A DNA stretch of 64,000 nt from Oikopleura dioica (lineage: Eukaryota > Chordata > Appendicularia > Copelata > Oikopleuridae). Location of the stretch: positions 744,001 through 808,000 of the forward strand of contig OU015569.1 of assembly GCA_907165135.1 (NCBI GenBank), written 5' to 3'. A program made the position numbers and the translations under genes. Below the pieces are notes generated by a model that did no database searches, was not told the DNA's origin, and worked only from the letters and a program-made list of their open reading frames with translations. Positions 46,087 to 54,655 of the stretch are shown piece after piece (within the stretch, counting starts at the first letter, position 1; each line of letters begins with the position of its first letter).

Positions 46087-47683
46087 TCAGACAGCAGTGA
46101 TAGTAAGCTCGCAAAGAGTCGCAGTCGTATCCCAACGCTTGAGCTTCAGTTTTCCTTCTTCCGATTCCTCCGCATGCAAATTCTAAAACAGTCAATTTAG
46201 CTGACTTTTCTGAAAATAACACTGACCGGCATCGACATTGGAAACTCCGAAACCGGTCCAGATTCCGGCTCGTCCGCAGAGAGTTGATTTAGGTGGTAGG
46301 TGCTCGTACTCTTGCTCATTTTTCGAATCTTGTTGATCTCCTCGCTCAGTTCGGCTGGAATTGTCTTGCTTTGCGGAAACGGCGGAGACGGTGGTTCAGA
46401 TTCCAGCGCCGAGTCTGACTTCACTCGCCACAAATTCGCCGCTGAAAAGAGGAATCAACGAGGAGAATAATAATTTGCGAATTCTTACCAGTGTTTTTTC
46501 GAATTTGCCTGAACCGCCGACTTCCACTTCTCTTCTGAACATATCGTCTTCGCACATCTCGTCGATCGAAGCTCCCGAATCCTTCGTCTTCCTGTTCGTT
46601 TTCTTCATTCTCCTTCTCGTTGCTGTCTCTTTTCTTTTTCACAACCAGTAGTCGCTCTTTCATCTAAAAAACCATTCAAGAAATCCTCCCATTTCTCGGT
46701 CCTTTACCTTTACAAGGCCATTCCAAACTCTTCTTGAAAAAGAATTGCTCTTCAATTTCTTCGGTTGTTTTTCCTTCACTTCAATTTTATCTAAAAAAAC
46801 GTTGAGAACAATTTTTTTCCATCAAAAATACCTGTAACTCGAACTCTCCGTGGCCTCTCTCTGTTGCATCCAAAGTCTGGCGTGTAGCAGCCAGGCCGGA
46901 CGAATGCCTTGACCTTCTCGTTTTCTTCCGCGTAGTACTTCATCTGCTCGACCCACCAGAACGCTTTGAGATACTCTTTTCCTTCAAGTCGCGAGTACTT
47001 TTTTCCAGGTCACGTGATTTGATCAACATTTCAGCTGAGATAGCCATAAATTACACTTGAGAAGCCGCTTGGGGCTTCCAGACAAAATAAACTCTAGACG
47101 CGCTTCGCGCGGCTTTTTTTTATATTTTTGGCTCGAAGCCGCAAGCGGCTTCTCGAGCTTTATTAATGGCTATACTCACCTGATGATCAGGCTTGATCTT
47201 ATGGTGACCCTTTCCTTGAGCCCTTCGTACCATTCCGCATGCGTCTTTGGTTTGCAGAGTCGAAACAACTTCTGGAGTCGCTCATTTACTGCCTCGCCTT
47301 CGAAAGCTGAAAAGATCGGCCATGGATGTTGCTGGTCGAGGGGCGGTTCAAACTCAAGCAGGAATTGGAGATCTTCCTCGTTGGACAGCTCGATCGCAAG
47401 GTGAATGATTCCCTTTCCGGAAGACTCGATGGGGACCGTCAAAAGCTGCCCTGAAATGCGAAATAAATAATCTGCAAGTGATCTATTAAACGAACCTTTT
47501 ATATCTCTCGCTTTTCTCTGCATTTCGCATAATCGCCTGTCCAGAATCAATTCGACGCCTAAACACGATTACTCCTCCCTCAACCCTCTCGACTGCACCT
47601 GAGATCGGCAACGCAATGGAAATTATACCGTGAAGTAGCTGCTTCTCTTGCTCTGAAAAAACTGCCTTTCTCGGGAGTGACAT
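46087..47683 (-). CDS. unrecognised protein with basic and acidic C-terminal half
   Basis: About eight exons from ATG 47683 (MSLPRKAVFSEQEKQLLHGI) to a TGA at 46087-46089. The N-terminal half looks globular (GKGIIHLAIELSNEEDLQFL, then HAEWYEGLKER joined to YSRLEGKEYLKAFWWVEQ, then FVRPGCYTPDFGC). The HLAIE...DLQFLLEFEPPLD stretch faintly recalls one ankyrin-type repeat. The C-terminal half is charged (KEKENEENEQEDEGF) and serine/proline-rich. No known domain is assigned. The intron 47208-46998 is built from an inverted-repeat element. Confidence 0.6.
46998..47208 (-). mobile_element. GT-AG intron formed by an inverted-repeat element
   Basis: On the coding strand the intron starts GTCACCATAAGATCAA and its far end contains TTGATCAAATCACGTGACC; further in, TGAGTATAGCCATTAAT pairs with ATTTATGGCTATCTCA. 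GGAAAG precedes the donor and GGAAAAAAG ends the acceptor, like a target duplication. A family B hairpin (GAGAAGCCGC...) fills the middle. Splicing gives HAEWYEGLKER-YSRLEGKEYL in frame. Confidence 0.75.
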
Positions 47684-47857
47684 TTTTAATTTTTCAAAAA
47701 AGTGGAGATTTTAACCTGCTGCGGCTCGTTTTTAAAGGCTCCACGGCCCGAAAAAAATCTCGTCTATGTTTTTAAATGTCGTTCAGACAATTTATTTTTT
47801 GATGAAGTAAATAGGCCATTTTTTGGTTTCGACTCTGATAATGATGAATTAGAGGGC

Positions 47858-48030
47858 TAGAACTTCTTAAATTTTGGTTCGATTCAATAACTACCCCTAC
47901 TAAGATAAGTTCGGCGGGAGATTTTCGGAACAGATGTTCTTCGCGGGATATCTATCCGGAAGCTTGTCTCGCGCCCTCTTTTGGACAAAAATCAGTTATA
48001 AAGAACCATTGGGTTGGCATTAATTATAAA
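47858..48030. repeat. SINE-like repeat, copy 2
   Basis: Shares GAACTTCTTAAATTTTGG, GGTTCGATTCAATAACTACC, CTTCGCGGGATATCTATC and CATTGGGTTGGCA with the copy at 49007. Confidence 0.7.
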
Positions 48031-48169
48031 AAAGTAATCATACAATGATCAATTTCAATTTTAAATGAATCTACAAGATTTCTTCCCGAGTAATAAAATA
48101 TTCTGATTTTATATTTAAATTCTGTTTAAAATAAATAATAATGAATCTGATATTTTATTAGAAAATATT

Positions 48170-48780
48170 GTTGAAGATGAGTTTTTCACTTTTCTAGAGC
48201 TAATTTGTCAGAAAACAAGGTGGTAATTGCAATCCCTTGCTCTCTTCCTGCAAGCGCTCGAAATTCTAGATAATCCCATGTTGCCATGCCAACGAGCCCT
48301 TTTCGCGAATCTCTAGAACTTCTGTTGACCTCAGGGCTAAAAAAACTGAAAAAGTCAGTTCGTCAAACTTCGACAGTCCGAAGCCACCCGTAAAAAGGTA
48401 AATTTCTTCAAAACAAAAAAGCGATTATTGAAAATTTCTTCAGAGATCTGAAGGTCCAGCTTAGGCAGAAATGAGACGCTGGACCAGACTGATTTGAATC
48501 TGGAAACAGAGTCGCATTCAACCTGCAGTCGACAAACTCGACTGCGGAAGTGACTCTTTCGTCGCTCTCCTAAAAAAGGACGAACAGCGAAAAACTGAAC
48601 GCGAAATCGGCGAAAAGTCTGGACTTGGACCACAAAGTGTGGATGCTCCTGATAAAGTTCCTGAATAAAATCAATTTTGACAATCAAAAATCAGTGTTGT
48701 TGTTGTCCTTTCTTTTGCATTTGGGAAAGGTTCAGTGTTGAGGAGTAGTAAGGTACTTGTCGTGGAGTGTAGTTGGTACA
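48170..48780. repeat. dispersed repeat copy 2 (opposite orientation to 12.6-13.56 kb)
   Basis: Inverse match to the repeat at about 12618-13560, lacking the fold-back insertion. It holds a minus-strand open frame of 110 codons (48687-48355) with no recognisable domain. Confidence 0.7.
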
Positions 48781-49006
48781 GTGACTACAGTGTATAATAA
48801 AATCTTGAATCCGTATCAGCTAAATAAAAAGAAATTTTTGTTGGTCGACTTGTACGACGGACCCTTTTCCGATGGATGTTGAAACTGTAATCAGCAAAAT
48901 GGTTTTAAGCTTTCCTCAATTGGAGACTTACCTCTTTCATTAATTTTCTGGCGCTTAGTCTTCGTTGATTTCATACTTCGTCGTTCTGTGTAGAATAGTT
49001 TTAGTT

Positions 49007-49175
49007 ATAGAACTTCTTGAATTTTGGTTCGATTCAATAACTACCCCAACTTAGATAAGTTCGGCAGGAGATTTTTGGAGCAGATGTTCTTCGCGGGATA
49101 TCTTGTCTTGTGCCCTCTTTTGGGCAAAAAAAACACTTATTAGGAACCACTGGGCTGGCAGAAATTATAAAAAAT
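49007..49175. repeat. SINE-like repeat, copy 3
   Basis: About 85 percent alike to copy 2 by eye; ends GAACCACTGGGCTGGCAGAA then an A-rich stretch. Confidence 0.7.
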
Positions 49176-49785
49176 GAAATGATACGATCAGTCCACAATA
49201 TCTGCAATATCGGCAAAATCTGAAATTTGAAATCAAGTTTGATTTGACTGTTTCTTATAAAATAAATAAAAAATAATTAGAGAGAACATCTGTTGAAGAA
49301 AAATTGTTCAATCGGAAAATATTTATTCAATGACAAAAAGCTCAATGCTCGACTTGGGCTGGGCAGGAGTTGTCATTTTTCTAACACCTCAGCTTTTATG
49401 TGGCGGCGCGAAAATGAATGTTCCGTAACCCTATCGCCATTAATATTTTCATTGCATTAAACTTATATATCTCTCCACCTGTAGCTTCTTCTACAGATAA
49501 AAATCTCGCGAGAAAAACGAACTAATCGAAAAAGAGAGAATCGACTCCAATGCAGTACATGGCGACCAAGGATCATCGGATAAGCATCAGTAATAGAAAT
49601 TGAAATGGGAAGTCTTTCACTCTTTCTTTTTTTGGAAAATTGAGAAAGCCAGTTTTTGGGGAAAAAAATAATGAGCGGCCTAAACAAGAAAGAGCAAAAT
49701 GTCGCGAACGCGATTATGATTTCTTCGGTTTTTCAGACGCCTGGATTTACAGATAGATCGAGTTTGAGAAAGAAGTTGAGTCTTC

Positions 49786-49875
49786 AAAACCTGAGTCAGG
49801 ACCTGAAAGAACTTTATTGTCACATTCAAGCTCTTTCAGGTCCTGACTCAGGTTCTGAACACAGGTTGCCGAGGC
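49786..49875. repeat. MITE family A copy
   Basis: Inverse arms AAACCTGAGTCAGGACCTGA and TCAGGTCCTGACTCAGGTTC; only the right end keeps CACAGGTTGCCGAGG. Confidence 0.75.
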
Positions 49876-49894
49876 AAAACTAGAAAAAGCTTGC

Positions 49895-50090
49895 TTGGTT
49901 CGACAACCTCAGGTTGCCTGTGTAAAAACCTGACTCAGGATCCTTCAAGAGCTTCAAAATTTTCATCTGAATATTCTTTTCAACTTCTAAGGAAGCCGCT
50001 CCGCGGCTTTGTTTGGAGGAAAGCCGCTTCGCGGCTTTTTATTAGAGCTCTTCTAGGACCCTGAAACTCAGGTTTCTACACAGGTTGCCG
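49895..50090. repeat. MITE family A copy
   Basis: Arms GACAACCTCAGGTTGCCTGT and CTACACAGGTTGCCGATG with one strong AAGCCGCTCCGCGGCTT hairpin and one AAGCCGCTTCGCGGCTT hairpin. Confidence 0.8.
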
Positions 50091-50410
50091 ATGATTGCCC
50101 AGATCGTTGTCGATAGTGAAAGTGCATGTTTTTTCATGATTTTTTTTGTTAATTCAATGTTGCAATTTTAATACACAGAGCGAGAGAAATTGTCTCGAGC
50201 AGCCAATAAAAAATTGGATAGTTGAATACTATATAAATCCGTGAGCAGGCATATCGGAATTCGCAAACGAAGAAGAGTGAAGAAGTGGCCGGGGAAAATG
50301 AATCCAAAGGAAGGGATCCAAATGACTCTCTTCGTTGATTTTTAGCACAAAATTTGCGATCCCATTTTCAAGAGAAACAACACTTTTACCGCCGAGCAAA
50401 AGGTTTGACC

Positions 50411-50635
50411 CTGGGCTCGGCAACCTGAGTCAGGGTTCTAAAAGAGAGTAAAATGAAAAGCCGCGCAGCGGCTTTTTTTAAAAACGAAGCCGCAAAGCGG
50501 CTTCGCCAAAGTTACCAACTCAATGAATCATTTTAACTAGCGAAGCCGCTTTGCGGCTTCGTTTTGAAAAAAAGCCGCGTAGCGGCTTTTCATTTTACTC
50601 TCTTTTAGAACCCTGACTCAGGTTGCCGAGCCCAG
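50411..50635. repeat. MITE family A copy, near-perfect palindrome
   Basis: CTGGGCTCGGCAACCTGAGT at the left is the exact inverse of ACTCAGGTTGCCGAGCCCAG at the right. The arm lacks the usual GTGTAGAAAACC segment on both sides, a shared deletion that implies a distinct subfamily. Confidence 0.85.
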
Positions 50636-51312
50636 GTTTGATCCGTTTGACCCTTGTTTTAAGTTTCTTTTCAATATTAGAATTGGGTAGAATTGAGTAG
50701 AGAAAATCATGCTTGATTTATGACTGGCCCTGATTCTTTTAGATTAGCTACTTGACTGTAATTTACCATCCACAGATCCGCGGCGGGGATTAGTGCGTCA
50801 GGATGCGCGGCGGTTTCCTTTGCAATAAATACAGTAATTGACTGCCAGGGTAGACAAATCTTTTCAATTGCTGCGTGGCTTGAACTGTCCTTGAACTGTA
50901 TCGCCTATTTACTGTACGTCGCTTTTTTTAGTTGGCGCATTAGTGGAAGGGCAGTCCTCTTGGGAAGGTTGCAACCTTTGCCGTTCTCTCGCTCGACATT
51001 CGATTTTTTGATGTTAACAGTGTTACAAAACTAAATTAGCTGGAACTAAATAAAGCAGCAGCAGCTCGAGCGTTGAGCGCATTGCACAGATATCGGCGCG
51101 ATCCCCCGGGCGGCCCGTGTTTTTGAGAAGAAGTGGGATCGATGGAACTCCTGCGAATAGATAATGATTAATGATGGAGAGCTAATTTAAATTCCACCAA
51201 ATCTGTCACTCACTCGCGACAGAATTAAACACTCGCGACGCGCGACGCAGCAGAGCCATTTACTTCTACTTTAGCAGACTGCCTCAACAAACTAGAGTAT
51301 GTGAGAGAAGAT

Positions 51313-52302
51313 ATGGCCGAGAAGGCGTCCAATAAAGGTAAGGCACTTGGAAGGAAAAAGCTTGTAAAAACACTTTTCTAGCGTTTATAGGAGTAGCCGT
51401 CACTGCACTGATTCTTTGCGTTAGCGCAATTACTTTTCATGTGAGTAGAGAAACAGGAGAATTGAAGAGTTACTGTATTGAAAATTGAAGGAAGTATTAA
51501 ATAGACTAAAATTTGACCGGATTGATCAGTTCGGTCCACGACTAGGCAACCTGTGTAGAAACCTGAGTCAGGGTCCTGAATGAAAAGCTCTTCTAGGACC
51601 CTGACTCAGGTTTTTACGCAGGTTTTTCAATAATTTTCAAGCAATTTTTTATCAAAATTCAGAGAACTCCGATAAGAGAAATATAAATATACAGTTATTT
51701 ATTGAAAGAACTGTATTCAAATGATCAGAATTCCTGAGTCAGGAAACTAATTAAAGAAAAAATTGAAGTAAAAGCGTTTTTTTCGCTGATAAATGAAAAA
51801 TTAGGATATCAAAATTTGAAAGTGCGATTTCAGTGCTTTTACGGACCCCATCCGGTATGCGACACAGTGTTCTACCGCGTTTTGCCCTTGTTCGACTGCG
51901 TTTATATAATGGGAGGTACGAACGTCCGAGTTGATTAAAAATTAATCCCGCGATTTTCAAATAGCTATTATTGGACTTATCGCGGCTAAGCTGAATTATC
52001 CTCTTCTTTATGTATTTTTCATTGTTTCCGCCTGCTGCACCTGTTCATGCTACTCGCTCAATTCTGTAATTGACCTCATGGTCCTCACCAATAGCATAGA
52101 ATCCTTCGGTAAGTCCTTCAAAAGTCAACGAAGATCAAATTTTTTTTCAGGAAAAAATGAGCCGACAACGGATGATATAACTGGAGAGATGGTCGATTGC
52201 TCCGACCCCGATCTCAAATATCATTATCAACGAGTCGACCTGGCGCTAGAAATGTTTGGCATTATTATCCACGTGATGGCAATCATTATAGCACTCAAGT
52301 AA
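51313..52302 (+). CDS. multi-pass (tetraspan-like) membrane protein, unrecognised
   Basis: Five exons (51313-51337, 51391-51440, 51834-51915, 51965-52108, 52151-52302) keep frame for 150 residues. Hydrophobic segments: GVAVTALILCVSAITF, LPLFDCVYIMGAIIGLIAA, YPLLYVFFIVSACCTCSCY and MFGIIIHVMAIIIAL, consistent with four helices. A short loop with CFYGPHPVCDT and a polar loop (NEPTTDDITGEMVDCSDPD) lie between them. It lacks the CCG motif of true tetraspanins. I end it at TAA 52300-52302; a GT at 52299 could instead continue into an exon beyond the MITEs, where AATAAA occurs at about 52692. Intron 2 holds a MITE. Confidence 0.7.
51542..51625. repeat. MITE family A copy in an intron
   Basis: Short copy: GGCAACCTGTGTAGAAACCT and ACTCAGGTTTTTACGCAGGT around a minimal loop. 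Confidence 0.8.
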
Positions 52303-52303
52303 G

Positions 52304-52392
52304 CCGGGTCTGAGAGACCTGTGTTGAAAATCTGAGTCAGGGTACGCGGCTTTTTACCAAAGCTCTTTCACGACCCTGACTCAGGTTTCGGA
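52304..52392. repeat. short MITE family A copy
   Basis: GAGACCTGTGTTGAAAATCT and CGACCCTGACTCAGGTTTC; immediately next to another copy. Confidence 0.7.
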
Positions 52393-52650
52393 CTGGGATC
52401 GGCGGCCTGTGTGGAAAGCCTGAGTCAGGGTTCTGAACTTCAGAATCTGAAGAGCTAAAATGAAAAGCCGCGAAGCGGCTTTTGTAAAAACGAAGCCGCA
52501 GAGCGGCTTCGCCAGTGTTTAAAAATAGACTAAAGTGATTGAATTGCGTAGCCGCTTCGCGGCTTCGATTTAAAAAAAGCCGCTACGCGGCTTTTCATTC
52601 TAGCTGTTCAGAACTTGACTCAGGTTTTCTACTCAGGTTGCCGAGCCCAG
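52393..52650. repeat. MITE family A copy
   Basis: Complete copy with four hairpins and right end TCTACTCAGGTTGCCGAGCC. Confidence 0.85.
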
Positions 52651-53101
52651 GTTTCGGAGGTCAGAACTGAGCAAAATTTCTCAAAAAAGATTCAATAAAA
52701 TATTCTAACCTAAATCCCCAAGATCGCGAAAAAGACTTATCCAAGGAGAAATGAGAAAAGCCCGAACAATGACCCAACTGAACAACTGTCGGAAAGTGTA
52801 ATTTTAAAAGGTGGAAACTGCAAACTTCTTCAATACACCTCAAACTAACTGTAACTGCACTGTAAATTTCTGTATAAAAGAAGGGAAAAGAGAGAAAATA
52901 AAAAAAAACACAATTAATCAAATTTCGTTTTTTATCAAAAAAAAAAGGTTGAAAAATTTCAATGCGAGATCTCAGATCTCCCGCGGTGCGAAAATTCAAG
53001 CGGTGAAAGGGTTTGAGGGCACGGCAGGTCGGGTCACTTCGTAGGCTATCCAGGCGGCACGGTTAAATTTGTACAACAATAATTTTTCGCATATTCGTAG
53101 T

Positions 53102-54592
53102 ATGAGACTTGGCATCGAGCTACTGTCATTACTGGCAGCTGCCGTAACGGCGAAGGAAGATGTGTTCACAAGAGAACAGGTCTTTGAGTTGATGATGGAT
53201 GCTACTGCTGGCGCGACTCATAAGACCCTCAAGCCGCCGAAGAAAAAGGGTCTTCCAGCAGCTGTTCCAGGTTTTATTCGAATTCCGATTTTTAGTAAAG
53301 TAGAATTACTGCTGAAAATCGAGAAGCCGCTTGCGTCTTCGAGATAATAAGACAGAAAAGCCGCGCTTCGCGCGGCTTATGTTCTTCTTCACTCGAAGCC
53401 GCAAGCGGCTTCTCGATTTTCAGCAGTAATTCTACTTTACTAAAATCTTCTCGATTTTCCTCTAGCAGTTTTCGACTAAAATTGATTTGAACTAAAACTT
53501 GAGCTAGAAATGGACTACGACGAGTGGGTAGAACTCGTCGGAAAGCCGTACAGAAACGCATTGGTGCAGCCTCACAAGATCGTCTTTTTGTACAGTTCGA
53601 TTGGAGCCAGTAAACAGGCGTCATTTTCGTGCTCGGAGTGTCCACAGAATCTGCAGGATTTTGAACTAGTGGCGCAGAATGTGATCCAGGGCGAGGGAGA
53701 GAACAAGGTCTTTTTTGCCTGGATGAACTTGACGCAGTCCAATTTGAATGCATTCAAGTCTGTTGGGGTTCAGCAGATTCCGGCGGTTGTTATTTTCAAC
53801 GTAAGTTTACAGTAACTTTACATGGTCTCGGGAACCTGTGTAGGAAGCCTGAGTCAGGGCCCTGACAAGAATCTATGAAATCTTTCATGAAACCCTTTTC
53901 AGGACCCTGACTCAGGTTCTTAAACAGGTTTTCGAGCCCAGATTTCCACAGAGAAGTTTTTTCACCTGTTAAATATTAGGACGGAAGAATTGAAGATGGC
54001 AAACGGTTGATCAGTCGCCAAGGAATGGATCCAAACCAAGACATGGCCCAGCAGATGGCCGCCTTCCTCCGAAAGAACAAAATCAACATTCCCGAGTTCA
54101 GACGACCCATCAACTTGAAAAAGTTAATTCTAAAAGGAACAGCGGTCTTTTTTGCAATCTGGGTGCTTTGGTCAATTCGAAAGTTGATTTTCTCTCGCAG
54201 CGCCGTGGCTATTTACTGCATTTTGTGCATGACGGCGACTCTAAATGGATCTGCTTTTCTCAAAATTAAAAACGTGAGTTTTCATTGAATGGATTTTTTC
54301 TCCATTTTGGCTTTCTTTTTAGGTGCCTTTTGGAACAATCGAAGATTTATTCAAAATCACGGGTCAATCCATGAGAGGAATTGAAAACGCTCTCGGAGCT
54401 TCTATCCAGCTAACCTGCCTGATTGGCGTTTTGCTCATGAACTCGACGCACAACTACCGATTGTTCACCTCGCTCATTGGCTTCGCACTCGCCTTCCTCT
54501 CCTTCTGGGCGTACTGGCATCTTTACAAGACAAAACGAGCCTTTTACTCTTATGCCCATGACGATATCCTTAGTTATCTTGACGAGATGTAG
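53102..54592 (+). CDS. oligosaccharyltransferase OST3/OST6 family subunit (MAGT1/TUSC3 type)
   Basis: Four exons (53102-53270, 53508-53800, 53980-54273, 54323-54592) give 341 residues. A signal peptide (LGIELLSLLAAAVTA) precedes a thioredoxin-like lumenal domain with a CxxC redox motif (SFSCSECPQN) and VGVQQIPAVVIFN, then four membrane helices (GTAVFFAIWVLWSI, AVAIYCILCMTATL, SIQLTCLIGVLLM, LIGFALAFLSFWAYW). The family is the oxidoreductase subunit of the N-glycosylation complex and helps glycosylate cysteine-flanked sites. Intron 1 holds a long family B hairpin and intron 2 a MITE. The catalytic subunit gene STT3 follows 63 nt later on the same strand. Confidence 0.88.
53288..53450. repeat. 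family B element: long near-perfect hairpin in OST3 intron 1
   Basis: The left arm from TTTTAGTAAAGTAGAATTAC through GAGAAGCCGCTTGCG pairs with the right arm ending GTAATTCTACTTTACTAAAA over about 54 bp. An inner AAGCCGCGCTTCGCGCGGCTT-like hairpin fills the loop. Confidence 0.85.
53824..53941. repeat. MITE family A copy in OST3 intron 2
   Basis: Ends GTCTCGGGAACCTGTGTAGG and TTAAACAGGTTTTCGAGCCC; no GCGGCTT hairpins. Confidence 0.8.
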
Positions 54593-54633
54593 ACTGTACA
54601 ATGTAGTTCTATTTCCTGGAAAAACTCCGACCA

Positions 54634-54645
54634 TTTTCATTTCAG
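54634..54645 (+). promoter_or_regulatory. probable trans-splice acceptor of STT3 (intercistronic)
   Basis: TTTTCATTTCAG lies 42-53 nt after the OST3 stop and 10 nt before the STT3 ATG. There is no room for a promoter, so the pair is inferred to be an operon resolved by spliced-leader trans-splicing. Confidence 0.6.
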
Positions 54646-54655
54646 ACAATTCGAG

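Larger units (their letters stand above)
47684..51312. other. 3.6-kb repeat-rich intergenic region
   Basis: Two SINE-like copies, the second copy of a dispersed repeat, and three MITEs are listed separately. A plus-strand frame at 49671 (MSGLNKKEQNVANAIMISS) runs straight into a MITE and is not supported as a gene. The stretch 50640-51300 is the upstream region of the membrane-protein gene at 51313. Confidence 0.5.

Noticed and set aside
48355-48687. 110-codon minus-strand open frame
   Set aside because: It lies wholly inside a dispersed repeat. The other copy (12.6-13.6 kb) has only partial frames and no conserved motif.
47858-49175. tRNA gene suggested by GGTTCGATTC
   Set aside because: No acceptor stem, D arm or anticodon arm can be folded around it; it is better read as a SINE-like B-box.
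49656-49883. Plus-strand frame starting MSGLNKKEQNVANAI
   Set aside because: It runs into a MITE copy, has no supported splice partner and no recognised domain.
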